Source: Culturomica massiliensis
Lineage (GTDB): Bacteria > Bacteroidota > Bacteroidia > Bacteroidales > Marinifilaceae
Direction: 5' to 3'
Length of the DNA stretch: 64,000 bases
Assembly (NCBI RefSeq): GCF_900091655.1
Contig: NZ_LT594621.1
Span: 1,302,001-1,366,000 of the forward strand
Shown: positions 42,265 through 51,413 of the stretch, in pieces
Position numbering within the stretch: position 1 is the first letter of the stretch
Layout of the letters: each line of letters starts with the position of its first letter
Translations under genes and position numbers: made by a program
Notes under the pieces: model-generated
What the model was told of the DNA's origin: nothing
What the model saw: only the letters and a program-made list of their open reading frames with translations
Database searches by the model: none

Positions 42265-42963
42265 CTATAATTTTTTAGTTATCAGCCACCAGGCATACTT
42301 TATCAAGTGAATTTGCCGTTTTATTCTTTTCGGTTCTTTGAGCAACCGATAGGCAAATTCAAGATTGTGGTTCACCCACCATTTAGGAGCCCTTTCCACA
42401 TGGCCAGTATATACATCGAAGCTGCCGCCTAATCCTTGAAAGATGGCTTTGTGTCTATGCTGTATTTCTTCCATCAGTAATTCCTGTTTAGGAGACCCCA
42501 TAGCCACAAATACCACATCAGGTCTTTTTTCGGTTATGTCTTTTATAAGTCTTTCCCGTTCCTCGTTTGCCTTGATATATCCATCCCGATAACCGATAAT
42601 GTGAATCCCTGCATATTCTTTACGCAGTTTAGACACAGTTTCTTCTATGATTTGAGGTTTACCACCTATCAAATAAAAAGTCTTTTCTCTATAAAATTGA
42701 GCTACAATTTTGAGCCACAACTCACAACCGGGAATTTTACACGCATTTTCAAAACCTTTTTGTTTGAGAGCCATTTGTGCGCCGGCTCCATCGCAATACC
42801 CTATGTTCCGATTGATAATTCCTCGTGTCTGATCTGTAGCATGTAAAATTTTCTCAGCATTTATGGCTACTAATATGCCCTTATTATCGTTTACAAAAGA
42901 CAACAAAGACTGTTCGGAATCGAACGGATATATTTCGACTCCGTTTAAAGAAACTTTATTCAT
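42265..42963 (-). CDS. wecG: WecG/TagA/CpsF family glycosyltransferase (GT26)
   Basis: The 232-residue protein shows the GT26 pattern: INAEKILHATDQTRGIINRN, DGAGAQMALKQKGFENACKI, PGCELWLKIV, FYLIGGKPQI, RPDVVFVAMGSPKQELLMEE and IFQGLGGSFDVYTGHVERAP. Family members add ManNAc or ManNAcA to undecaprenyl-PP-GlcNAc on the inner face of the membrane. Since WecA, WecB and WecC are in the same operon, ManNAcA or ManNAc as the second sugar is a strong inference. Start 14 bases after the toroid gene. Confidence 0.92.
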   Translation of the reverse strand: MNKVSLNGVEIYPFDSEQSLLSFVNDNKGILVAINAEKILHATDQTRGIINRNIGYCDGAGAQMALKQKGFENACKIPGCELWLKIVAQFYREKTFYLIGGKPQIIEETVSKLRKEYAGIHIIGYRDGYIKANEERERLIKDITEKRPDVVFVAMGSPKQELLMEEIQHRHKAIFQGLGGSFDVYTGHVERAPKWWVNHNLEFAYRLLKEPKRIKRQIHLIKYAWWLITKKL

Positions 42964-42977
42964 TTATGTTGGAAATT

Positions 42978-44171
42978 TTATATTGCGAGTAAATAATGCG
43001 ACATTGCATTAAACATAAATGCATTACTCCATCGCATATACGAGATTTTAGAACTGATGCCAGGTTTTAATTGGTAGTAGAAATACCCCTTTTTATCTTG
43101 CATATTTCGGATTGTCCATTGCAATACTTTTTTGGCAAGTTCCTCATATTTTTTCATCTTATGTAGGCGGGTCAATGTTATCAATAGCTGCCCTGGACAA
43201 TGGATGTCAATAGGATACATTCGGTTATCATAATATTTAGGAGTTCCGTCCGCTTCGAAAAAATGATTGACATAGTAGTCGAAACCTTTTTCGATGTAAC
43301 CATTGAAAGCATGATCCTCTGTCAACTCTTGATAAGCGATCAGCGCATCTAAATTATATCCTGTATGAAAGCTGTCTACCCAATTCTGTACGGGGAGCAT
43401 TCCATATACCCAAGCCCCGTCTTCCCGTTGCCCGGAACAACAGGCTTTAATGGATAGCTCCGCTAGTCTTTTGTATTCCTCCTGTTGTGTATAATAAAAA
43501 CAATAACTCAACAATCGAGAACCGAGCAGCGAAGCATTGAACACAGTGTCATTACCCTCTAACGGACTATAAGAAAAGAGAAAGCCACCATTATACGGCG
43601 TGCGATGCAAATCTTTTATTACAAAATCCGCTGCACTTAATGCAATCTCCAAATAGTGTTTGTTCCTAGTTATTTCATATGCCTGCATCAGTGCCGTGGC
43701 ACAGAAATTTGTAGCAACTACTGTGGGCGTGAATTTGGGAAAAAGAAACAGACGGCGTGCCTGCCAATCGAAGTTATACCCCCAGCAAGCACCGCTGTAG
43801 CCTTTAGATTGTAAGGATATAAGCAACTCTGCCAATTCTTCAATCCGAGCCTTTATCATCTCCAACGTTCCCATTTTTTCGGATAATTGCGGATGATTTT
43901 CCACAACTTTATACAGATTGCAATATCCGGACAAGAACAGCCCGATACCTTTTGCGTTATACTCTTTCGGAACGAAAGCCATCCGTCTCATATTGAAAGG
44001 GCAACGCTTGAAACCTTGTATGACCATCAATCTGCACAATACAGACTTTTTCAGCAGCGGAATTGCCTGAAAAATTTTAGAGTTGAGACCATCATACGGA
44101 TCCCAACCCTTGAAATGTTCAGTCTCACAATAAATTTTTAGCTTATAAAAAGCATCTGCAATATCATTCAT
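42978..44171 (-). CDS. Alpha/alpha-toroid protein of the capsule locus, function unknown
   Basis: The 397-residue protein has repeated helical pairs with Trp/Tyr/Gly motifs (GYSGACWGYNFDWQARRLFL, YNGGFLFSYSPLEGNDT, WVDSFHTGYNLDALIAYQEL, WSNAFMFNAMSHYLLA), as in alpha/alpha-toroid enzymes such as polysaccharide lyases, glycoside hydrolases or prenyltransferase-like folds. Similar genes occur in many Bacteroidales capsule loci, often under misleading names. No signal peptide is seen, so it acts in the cytoplasm. A role in processing the saccharide is only an inference. Confidence 0.7.
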   Translation of the reverse strand: MNDIADAFYKLKIYCETEHFKGWDPYDGLNSKIFQAIPLLKKSVLCRLMVIQGFKRCPFNMRRMAFVPKEYNAKGIGLFLSGYCNLYKVVENHPQLSEKMGTLEMIKARIEELAELLISLQSKGYSGACWGYNFDWQARRLFLFPKFTPTVVATNFCATALMQAYEITRNKHYLEIALSAADFVIKDLHRTPYNGGFLFSYSPLEGNDTVFNASLLGSRLLSYCFYYTQQEEYKRLAELSIKACCSGQREDGAWVYGMLPVQNWVDSFHTGYNLDALIAYQELTEDHAFNGYIEKGFDYYVNHFFEADGTPKYYDNRMYPIDIHCPGQLLITLTRLHKMKKYEELAKKVLQWTIRNMQDKKGYFYYQLKPGISSKISYMRWSNAFMFNAMSHYLLAI

Positions 44172-44180
44172 TGGTGTTAT

Positions 44181-44669
44181 TCATTTTGTCAAGAATGGCA
44201 TACGGCCATCTTTATACTTTGGGTTTGTCTCAATCGCATAATCAAGATTCTTTCTCCAGCCAATAATCTTTGCCGGACATCCTGCTACAATAGCACCTTT
44301 GGGAACACTTCGGTTGACAAATGAATTTCCAGCGATTACCACATCATCTTCTATTACAACAGGGCCAGCAATAATAACATTAGGTCCCACCCAAACATTA
44401 TTCTTTAGACAAGGAACTTCTTTATATGGAAACTGCCGTACAGTAGAAAATCGCAATCCTAATACGCAATTTTCTCCGATTTCTGTTCCCGGTATTAAGA
44501 CAGTGCTAATCCCTTTGCACACACAGTATGACCCTTTTCCTATTTTTGAATCAGCGGTTATTTTTGAATTGAAAATGAGAAAAATCAATAGTTGTACGAT
44601 TTTGGGCAAAACCGGAATATGGCGTTCAAATAGCCAACGTTCTACCCTATAGAATGATATAATGTCCAT
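44181..44669 (-). CDS. Left-handed beta-helix acetyltransferase (serine-acetyltransferase-like)
   Basis: I start at ATG 44669, which has AGGA about nine bases upstream and follows the previous gene's stop by 11 bases; the longer frame to 44720 would overlap that gene by 40. The 162-residue product has hexapeptide repeats (IGKGSYCVCKGISTVLIPGT, NNVWVGPNVIIAGPVVIEDD, VVIAGNSFVNRSVPKGAIVA GCPAKII, spaced). It probably O-acetylates a capsule sugar. It is one of two tandem acetyltransferases. Confidence 0.85.
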   Translation of the reverse strand: MDIISFYRVERWLFERHIPVLPKIVQLLIFLIFNSKITADSKIGKGSYCVCKGISTVLIPGTEIGENCVLGLRFSTVRQFPYKEVPCLKNNVWVGPNVIIAGPVVIEDDVVIAGNSFVNRSVPKGAIVAGCPAKIIGWRKNLDYAIETNPKYKDGRMPFLTK

Positions 44670-44680
44670 ATGAATTAATC

Positions 44681-45109
44681 CTACCGTTTTCTTATAAATT
44701 TTGCGGGATTTCCTGCCCAAACTTCATTGGCTGGTATATCTTTGGTCACAACAGAACCTGCTCCAATTATAGCTCGCTCTCCAATTGTTACAGGTTTTAC
44801 CACCAAAGTATTCATTCCGAGATAGGCGCCTTTGCAGATATGAACCTTCCCCCTGTCGTAACTTCCAGTATTAGGATTCATGAAATGTGTTACTATTTTC
44901 ACCCCCGATGTCAAACGAACACCTTCTTCGATAAAAATATCTTGTGGATAATTTGTGTCAAATATGACGCCCTCACCGATAAACGTTCTTTTGGGGCTGA
45001 TTATCTGCACTCCACCCCATTTGCAAACTAATGGTCTCCATGCCCTTGATTTCATGGGTAGATGTTGGAGGTGTAAAAATATTAGCTTCTTGATTCTCAG
45101 AATATTCAT
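44681..45109 (-). CDS. WcaF/maltose-type O-acetyltransferase
   Basis: The 142-residue protein has the hexapeptide-repeat fold: ISPKRTFIGEGVIFDTNYPQ, IFIEEGVRLTSGVKIVTHFM, HICKGAYLGMNTLVVKPVTI, GERAIIGAGSVVTKDIPANE, VWAGNPAKFIRKR. The catalytic His is likely in VTHFMNP. It uses acetyl-CoA to modify a sugar of the repeat unit. Its start overlaps the stop of the glycosyltransferase gene by four bases, so translation is coupled. Confidence 0.88.
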   Translation of the reverse strand: MNILRIKKLIFLHLQHLPMKSRAWRPLVCKWGGVQIISPKRTFIGEGVIFDTNYPQDIFIEEGVRLTSGVKIVTHFMNPNTGSYDRGKVHICKGAYLGMNTLVVKPVTIGERAIIGAGSVVTKDIPANEVWAGNPAKFIRKR

Positions 45110-46146
45110 AGCTCAATATATTTCTTTAGTGTATTTTCAAATTTTCGGACAACAACGGATGCAACAAAATGGGTTTTCGCATATTCGGAATTATATATTG
45201 ATACACTCCTCATTTTAGCAGGATTCTCGATATATGGTTTCATTGCTTCTGCAAAAACTGCCGGATCTAACGAACTTGATATATATCCCATCTTTCCATT
45301 TTCAAAGAAATCTATTAGGCCACCCACTTTTCTGGTAAAAATAGGGAGTCCGAAAATCATTGCTTCCAAAACCACAGTTGGCATACCTTCCGTATAACTT
45401 AGAAACAAATACATATCGGCGTTAATGTATTCCTTTTTAAAATCTTCCCCACGTAACTCTCCAGTAAAACGGACATCCTTTATTTTCTTATTCTCAACAT
45501 ATTGTTTCAACATAGGAAGTTCTGAGCCATCACCGACAAAGGTCAATGTCAGATCCTTGTATTGTGACTTAAGTATTGAAAATGTATCGACTGTTTCATA
45601 TACACCCTTGGCCTTTTCTATTCGCCCGCTATACATAATGTTTTCGGCTTTTCCTTGTCTCATCGAAAGGTCAAAACCTGAAATAAAATAATCGGGTACT
45701 TTTGTCGAAGTTAGATGTATATCAGATTTTATCCCCCTCCTTATCAATTCATTCTTGAAATCTTGGGATAACACAAAAATACACAAGGCCTTATTCAAAT
45801 TGGCACTTATCCATTTCCAATCTGCATTTTTAGCATACTCGAAATTGAAACCATGAATAAATACGGATGTTTTCTTTCTGAAAAATCGGCAAATGTTTAA
45901 ATATATAAAATCTCGTTTTAAGGCTTTATCTCCAAGCGATGGGTTAAGTAGTACTATATCAGGTTTAAAGCAAATCAATCGGATTATAAAACGGATAATT
46001 AAAAATGGATAAAATATATTACGCCAAGGCTTACGACCGAAATAAAAATATTCAATATTTTCTTTCCAATACTCTTTAATCCCTAAATAATAATTAGTTA
46101 CTCCTCCATATCCGGATTTAGTGGGAACAGTTATTAATACCCTCAT
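45106..46146 (-). CDS. GT4 family glycosyltransferase
   Basis: Start at ATG 46146 (MRVLITVPTKSGYGGVTNYY) gives 346 residues with the glycine-rich N-terminal loop of GT-B enzymes; a longer frame from 46188 adds a hydrophobic stretch of doubtful value. The C-terminal GT4 domain has MYSGRIEKAKGVYETVDTFS, LTFVGDGSELPML, YLFLSYTEGMPTVVLEAMIF and GLPIFTRKVGGLIDFFENGK with the E-x7-E motif. It adds one sugar to the lipid-linked unit. It is the only transferase of this class in the locus, suggesting a short repeat unit. Confidence 0.9.
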   Translation of the reverse strand: MRVLITVPTKSGYGGVTNYYLGIKEYWKENIEYFYFGRKPWRNIFYPFLIIRFIIRLICFKPDIVLLNPSLGDKALKRDFIYLNICRFFRKKTSVFIHGFNFEYAKNADWKWISANLNKALCIFVLSQDFKNELIRRGIKSDIHLTSTKVPDYFISGFDLSMRQGKAENIMYSGRIEKAKGVYETVDTFSILKSQYKDLTLTFVGDGSELPMLKQYVENKKIKDVRFTGELRGEDFKKEYINADMYLFLSYTEGMPTVVLEAMIFGLPIFTRKVGGLIDFFENGKMGYISSSLDPAVFAEAMKPYIENPAKMRSVSIYNSEYAKTHFVASVVVRKFENTLKKYIEL

Positions 46147-46310
46147 TGTTAGTGTTTCAATTGATATGATTAAAATAATTAAGAACATTGAACATCAACG
46201 GTTAATCTATTTTCGTTTTCTGATGTTATGCCTTTTTGGTTGTTCGTATTGGTAGCTATCCATAGACCATACATCAGCACGATGAGAAATTCAGATTACA
46301 AAATTTTTCA

Positions 46311-47552
46311 TCATGAACATAGATTACTAAACCATAAGTTTAGTTGGAACAACATGTGCCTCTGTTCAACTAATGGTGTAACAATGAAATACAATACCGG
46401 TATAATTGTAACCATAGTTATTAGTAGCTGGGACTTAAAACTCAATTTGGATTGAATATCCATAACCCACATATATGTAAAAACATATAAGAATAGCACG
46501 GCAAGTTTGAAGAATCTATCATAAAAAGTCAAACTGACATATCCGAAATTGGCAAAAGACAATAGGAGAATACAGAACCCCCAGAATTTGACATTCTGCT
46601 CCCAAAATTCTTTCCCTATTTTTTTATATAGTATATAGATCACAGCCAAGACACCGAAAACGGCAATTGTTTCACGAAGCAAATAGAACTGATTACCATA
46701 CTCGCGTATTTCCTCTGCATACTTTCCAACAGACTGTATGATATTTTGATTCCTAACGCTCTCTTTGACGTAGTTTTCAAATATGCCAAATTGTGCGATA
46801 TTAGTGACAAACGCGATTTTCGCAAAGCGAACGATGAATGATACGATAAGAATTAAATAGTACACTTTAAACCTATATCGCAAGAGTAGGTTTAATACAG
46901 CCGCGACACATAAGGCGAGTAGTGAATAGTGAAAACAAATACATAACGCAGATAACCAAAGGTACTTAACGGCTCCTGAATTAAGGTATCTCAAATAGAA
47001 GCCAGTAAAAACAAATGCTCCGCTCCAAAAGCGAAAACCGAGAAACCAATAGTATTCTACAGTAAAAATCACTCCCAGGAAGAGTAGCCATGCAGGAATT
47101 GACATTTTCTGCATATATAATGGCTGGAGTGGTTTTACGACTCCAAATATAAATAGAGAAGTATATACCACACACGCACAAGCAGAGAAAAAATTCCGGT
47201 TATCAGCAATTAAACCAATGAAATATTTAAATAATACAGGATATATTTCTTTGCCATATTTTGATGTTCCAGAGTCCATCCATTGCTCAACCAATGATTT
47301 GTCGGCAATACGATGAAAATGCTCATAATGAACCAACAAATCCATTTGTGGCTCATAAAACCAACCAAAATAGAAAGAAAAGATAATAAATAGAATGGGG
47401 GCAAACCTTTGTCTGAAAAACATTAATGACAAACACAGTCCTACAAAAGGAATAAATGTCATTATTACAGACAAGATTACAATTAAGGCTAAAGAAATAG
47501 CCCAATGTCGAGAATTAGTATCTATATTGTATATCCTATTGTTTATCAACAT
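46311..47552 (-). CDS. wzy: Wzy-like polysaccharide polymerase (EpsG-type membrane protein)
   Basis: The protein of about 413 residues from ATG 47552 has at least ten hydrophobic segments and the loop motifs of EpsG/Wzy-like polymerases (FSFYFGWFYEPQMDLLVHYE, YPVLFKYFIGLIADNRNFFS, FYLRYLNSGAVKYLWLS). Sequence in this family is very divergent, so the call rests on topology and position between flippase and glycosyltransferase. It would polymerise flipped repeat units in the periplasm. It overlaps the end of the flippase gene. Confidence 0.8.
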   Translation of the reverse strand: MLINNRIYNIDTNSRHWAISLALIVILSVIMTFIPFVGLCLSLMFFRQRFAPILFIIFSFYFGWFYEPQMDLLVHYEHFHRIADKSLVEQWMDSGTSKYGKEIYPVLFKYFIGLIADNRNFFSACACVVYTSLFIFGVVKPLQPLYMQKMSIPAWLLFLGVIFTVEYYWFLGFRFWSGAFVFTGFYLRYLNSGAVKYLWLSALCICFHYSLLALCVAAVLNLLLRYRFKVYYLILIVSFIVRFAKIAFVTNIAQFGIFENYVKESVRNQNIIQSVGKYAEEIREYGNQFYLLRETIAVFGVLAVIYILYKKIGKEFWEQNVKFWGFCILLLSFANFGYVSLTFYDRFFKLAVLFLYVFTYMWVMDIQSKLSFKSQLLITMVTIIPVLYFIVTPLVEQRHMLFQLNLWFSNLCS

Positions 47553-48792
47553 TACCAACTCTTACTTTATTGGCTAAATATAGGCGCAAAACCAAACATC
47601 CCACGTTCGCTATAATCAAAGCCCAAATAACACTTCCTATGCTAATACTGTGAGTAAGAATCAAGACAAGGACAACAATGATGTATATGATTGCAGAATA
47701 AATGGTTGTCATATTTACCTCATTGATTTTTCCAAGTACGCCCAAATAAGGGAAACCGAACATGTCAGCTGGCACACTAATCGCCAATAAAAGCAAGAAT
47801 AGGTTGAAATACGTGGTTATACTTGCTGTTTCAGTCTTAATAAAAATCGGTATAAGATACGGTGATAAGAAATATATACAAGCTAAAGCGATTGTATTGG
47901 CAATACATAAAAGCAATACCATCTTAGTCGCTCTACCCATATTTTTTATCCTTGTGAAATATGGGTAAAATATCTGAGATAAAAGCGGAGAAACAAATGA
48001 TGAATACGCATTATGAAGTTTTTCCGCAGCTGTATATAATCCGACTGCAAAATCTCCAAGAATAAAGCCAAGCACTAAGGTATTCATTGTTTTATAGGCT
48101 CTCATCAAAAAAGTTGATGAGAAAAACGGAATACTATCCTTAAGATAAAATTTCACTTCTTGTGCCGAGACTATTTGAAGTTTGATCCCGTATCTTTTTT
48201 GGGCAATGAATAAAGCGACAATACCTGAAACAAATGTTTCAAGAGCATAGCACAACATCACCAATGCATAATCATCAGTAGACTTAACGATTAAAAAAAT
48301 AGGCAATATACATAATAGCTTTATTGGCACGCTGATACGTGTTATATATTTAATGTCCTCCATTGAACGGAAAAGCCAATAGGGAGCAATGACAACCCCT
48401 ATCAAACGAATAAAGGCTAATATATAAAGCGTGAGTTCATTCCTTAGTGAAGGAATCAACCCTACAACTAAAATATAAACAAATAGAGAACAGAGTATGA
48501 GAAAAAACTTACATTGCAGAATAGAAGAAACTATCCTTCCCAATTTTTCTTGATTGTCTCTATTATTGACGACATGCCTGACATTAGATAAATCGAAACC
48601 GAACTCATTGAATATCTGAAAGTAAAAGCTAAATATAATGGCAAAATTTACAAGACCGTATTTTTCTACTCCTATAACGTTCAACAAATATGGAATTAGT
48701 AGAATTGGTATAATGCTACTGAAACCATAAAGGAGAAACTGATTCCAAATATTTGACAACAATCTTGATTTGAAAACTTGGCTTAATGTCAT
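47536..48792 (-). CDS. wzx: Wzx-type polysaccharide flippase
   Basis: The 418-residue protein has about twelve hydrophobic helices and the PST/Wzx opening: FLLYGFSSIIPILLIPYLLN, VIGVEKYGLVNFAIIFSFYF, FGFDLSNVRHVVNNRDNQEK. It moves the undecaprenyl-PP-linked repeat unit across the inner membrane. It is followed by the polymerase, as in Wzx/Wzy-dependent capsules. The DNA here is AT-richer than wza/wzc, which is normal for serotype-specific genes. Confidence 0.9.
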   Translation of the reverse strand: MTLSQVFKSRLLSNIWNQFLLYGFSSIIPILLIPYLLNVIGVEKYGLVNFAIIFSFYFQIFNEFGFDLSNVRHVVNNRDNQEKLGRIVSSILQCKFFLILCSLFVYILVVGLIPSLRNELTLYILAFIRLIGVVIAPYWLFRSMEDIKYITRISVPIKLLCILPIFLIVKSTDDYALVMLCYALETFVSGIVALFIAQKRYGIKLQIVSAQEVKFYLKDSIPFFSSTFLMRAYKTMNTLVLGFILGDFAVGLYTAAEKLHNAYSSFVSPLLSQIFYPYFTRIKNMGRATKMVLLLCIANTIALACIYFLSPYLIPIFIKTETASITTYFNLFLLLLAISVPADMFGFPYLGVLGKINEVNMTTIYSAIIYIIVVLVLILTHSISIGSVIWALIIANVGCLVLRLYLANKVRVGNVDKQ

Positions 48793-48888
48793 CTTCTTAA
48801 AGCAATAGATTTTCTGTAAATCTGCAATCAGTATATGTGTACGTTTATTGGGAGGGTAAGTCTTGGTAAACTTAATGATTGTCTACCT

Positions 48889-50094
48889 CTATTGCTTAAA
48901 TATTCCACAGAAATCAAGTATCACTTTATCATCTTTCCACGGTAGTTCTTTGAAAGGTGTATGGGCTGTAAGGAACACAACAATATCGGCTTTGTCATAA
49001 GCCTCTTTATAGTCTGTCAACTTGAACACGTTATGTTCTTTCACATTTGGCTCTACCACTAAAATGTTGGCATTATTACATCCTTGCATTACTTTAGTTG
49101 TGATATATTTTGCTGGAGATTCACGCAAATCGTCAATGTCCGGTTTGAATGCCAACCCCATCATTGCTACCACAGGCTTACAGTGATTTTTCAGTTCAAA
49201 TTCAAACATGGCGTTCTTTACTTTTTCAGCACAATAGAACGATTTATAATTGTTGATTTCGCGTGCTGTAGAAATTATGCGACTTTCAACCGGAAAATCC
49301 GCTGTAATGAAATATGGATCGATAGCAATACAATGACCTCCGACTCCACAGCCAGGTTGCAGGATATTTACGCGCGGATGTTTGTTGGCAAGCCTGATAA
49401 GTTCCCAAACATTAATCCCTGCCTTGTCGCAAATCAATGAAAGTTCATTGGCAAAAGCTATCTGCACGTCACGACTGCTGTTCTCAGTCAGTTTGCACAT
49501 TTCAGCGGTCTTGCAATTAGTCCGATGCAGCGTCCCCTGTACGAACTGCGAGTAGAACTCGATTGCTTTTGTTGTACTTTCTTCGTTCATACCGCCAATG
49601 ACACGGTCGTTATGTACCAACTCATAAATCACATTGCCCGGAAGTACACGCTCGGGGCAATAGGCGATATAAATTTTACCTTCCAATTCAGGACGCTCAG
49701 CGAAAATTAAGTCACGCATTTTATCAGTCGTACCAACGGGTGATGTGCTTTCAATTACATATAAGTCACCTTCCTTGAGAAAAGGAAGTACAGCACGAGT
49801 TGCCGCCTCTACATACGAAATATCAGGCTCATGATTACCTTTGAACGGGGTGGGAACAACCATAAAGTAAGCGTCACTTGTCTCCGGCTTCGTGCTTGCG
49901 TGCAATGTCCCGTTTTTCACAACTTCTTGCAGCATTTCTTCCATCCCCGGTTCAATGATGTGGAGCTTACCTTGATTGGTCAGCTCTACAACTTTGGGGT
50001 TGATGTCAACACCCGTTACCTGTACTCCGTGCTTTGCTGCGATAATGGCTGTAGGCAATCCGATATAGCCCAAGCCCATAAAACATGCTTTCAT
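48889..50094 (-). CDS. wecC: UDP-N-acetyl-D-mannosamine dehydrogenase
   Basis: The 401-residue protein has the NAD-binding GLGYIGLPTAIIAAKHGVQV, the middle-domain FANELSLICDKAGINVWELI and the catalytic-loop LQPGCGVGGHCIAIDPYFI with the active Cys, then MMGLAFKPDIDDLRESPA. It oxidises UDP-ManNAc twice to UDP-ManNAcA. It works with WecB at the far end of the operon. Its start overlaps the stop of a 53-residue ORF as ATGA. Closest to WecC among UDP-sugar dehydrogenases by the VNILQPGCGVGGHC region. Confidence 0.95.
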   Translation of the reverse strand: MKACFMGLGYIGLPTAIIAAKHGVQVTGVDINPKVVELTNQGKLHIIEPGMEEMLQEVVKNGTLHASTKPETSDAYFMVVPTPFKGNHEPDISYVEAATRAVLPFLKEGDLYVIESTSPVGTTDKMRDLIFAERPELEGKIYIAYCPERVLPGNVIYELVHNDRVIGGMNEESTTKAIEFYSQFVQGTLHRTNCKTAEMCKLTENSSRDVQIAFANELSLICDKAGINVWELIRLANKHPRVNILQPGCGVGGHCIAIDPYFITADFPVESRIISTAREINNYKSFYCAEKVKNAMFEFELKNHCKPVVAMMGLAFKPDIDDLRESPAKYITTKVMQGCNNANILVVEPNVKEHNVFKLTDYKEAYDKADIVVFLTAHTPFKELPWKDDKVILDFCGIFKQ

Positions 50095-50252
50095 AAAATT
50101 GAGTTTAATTGAAATTCTTTTGATTGGTCATTCATACTTTTGAACAGTTCATCCAGCTTTTTCACAAAATTGTCTTTTTGGCTATCGGAAAGTTCCTTAT
50201 CTTTTAACTGCTCTATAATGGAATGATAAAGAGCCTTTTCTCCGCTTGTCAT
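50091..50252 (-). CDS. Small 53-residue protein coupled to wecC
   Basis: The frame from ATG 50250-50252 to TGA 50091-50093 encodes MTSGEKALYHSIIEQLKDKE then LSDSQKDNFVKKLDELFKSM, an acidic and basic mixed helix pair. The stop overlaps the wecC start by ATGA. It has no membrane segment. I know no family for it; coupling to wecC suggests an accessory or regulatory role, or merely a translational relay. Confidence 0.55.
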   Translation of the reverse strand: MTSGEKALYHSIIEQLKDKELSDSQKDNFVKKLDELFKSMNDQSKEFQLNSIL

Positions 50253-50315
50253 CTTGTTGTTTATTAATAGGAATTTTTGTTATAGCTTGGCTATCCATAG
50301 CCGCAATAATCTTGA

Positions 50316-51011
50316 CTATAAATCAAGCAGTTTTTGTACGTTTCTTGTAACGCTTGTACAAATGAACTTTTGAAATATACTGTAACTGTGAATATCTGTC
50401 CCTATATAAGCAATAGCCTGTTCTCTCATAAGAAACATGGCCTTTTTCTTAATCCGGTTGCCATACATACCCGCTATTGATGGAAGATTAATCTGGAATT
50501 TCACACCCATGTCTTTTAGCTGTCGGTAATCCGATTCATCCATATAAGCATAACGCTCCGGATGGGCGAGAACAGGGTGGTATCCTTTAGATTTGATGCG
50601 AAGCAGGATATTTTTCAAGCCCATCGGAGGACTGAAATAAGAGGTTTCCACCAGCAGGTGGTCGCCATTCTCGCCTAAAGGTAGCAGGTCATTCTTTCCC
50701 AGCCGTTCCTCAAAGAGATTGTCAAGCATGTTTTCCGCTGCAAGGTGCAGTTGTACGCCACCTGTGTAAGCAGCCTGCAATTCTGCAAAACGGTCGCGAA
50801 GATGGGCAGTCGTATTGGGAATGTCTTCCATGATGTGCGGTGTGAGCCATACGGATTTGATCCCTTGCTCCTCATACAAACGTAGAATTTCCAAAGATTC
50901 GTCCATCGTTTGTACACCGTCATCCACGCCCGGAAGAATATGCGAATGATAGTCTGTAAAACCGATTAGCTTTATTATATTTTGTTTTTCCCTTTTTTTA
51001 AAAAACCACAT
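50316..51011 (-). CDS. CpsB/CapC-type PHP-domain tyrosine phosphatase
   Basis: The 231-residue protein has the manganese-binding PHP motifs: FTDYHSHILPGVDDGVQTMD near residue 18, WLTPHIMEDI, VETSYFSPP, PVLAHPERYAYM and IGTDIHSYSI. Family members dephosphorylate the tyrosine-rich tail of the capsule kinase and so control polymer length. The kinase with a Tyr cluster is encoded two genes upstream in the same operon, which fits. No signal peptide. Confidence 0.93.
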   Translation of the reverse strand: MWFFKKREKQNIIKLIGFTDYHSHILPGVDDGVQTMDESLEILRLYEEQGIKSVWLTPHIMEDIPNTTAHLRDRFAELQAAYTGGVQLHLAAENMLDNLFEERLGKNDLLPLGENGDHLLVETSYFSPPMGLKNILLRIKSKGYHPVLAHPERYAYMDESDYRQLKDMGVKFQINLPSIAGMYGNRIKKKAMFLMREQAIAYIGTDIHSYSIFQKFICTSVTRNVQKLLDL

Positions 51012-51100
51012 ATAATGACATAAAACTTTTTAATCATTCCCGATTCCACATGACATATATGCGGAATCCGGGAATGAATTGATTGTCCCGGTGATAAACT

Positions 51101-51334
51101 TCACCACCAGTTTCGCTTGCCGAAATGATTTATCAACCCGGCCCCAACACAAGCTAAACCGATACAGATAGCCGCAGGAGGACAGATAAATCCACCAGCC
51201 AATACTCCGGCTTTTGTTGCGGCAACCACTCCGACTCCTTTGGTAATCAATGCTGTTTTACCAAATACACCTACAGTAACCATACCCGCACCGAATAAGG
51301 TCGCTTTGTCTTCTGTAAAATCGTTCTGTGCCAT
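51101..51334 (-). CDS. Small glycine-rich membrane protein of the capsule operon
   Basis: The 77-residue product, MAQNDFTEDKATLFGAGMVT onward, has two short hydrophobic glycine/alanine stretches (ALITKGVGVVAATKAGVLAG and ICPPAAICIGLACVGAGLI) and a basic C-terminus HFGKRNWW. It resembles small glycine-zipper membrane proteins. It sits between the kinase and phosphatase genes, so a role at the Wzc complex is possible. No family known to me. Confidence 0.65.
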   Translation of the reverse strand: MAQNDFTEDKATLFGAGMVTVGVFGKTALITKGVGVVAATKAGVLAGGFICPPAAICIGLACVGAGLINHFGKRNWW

Positions 51335-51413
51335 AGTTGTGATTTTTAGTGAAACAATAGGGAAATCAAATTTACATTCTTACTCCGTATTTAATTGCTT
51401 GATAATCAACGAT

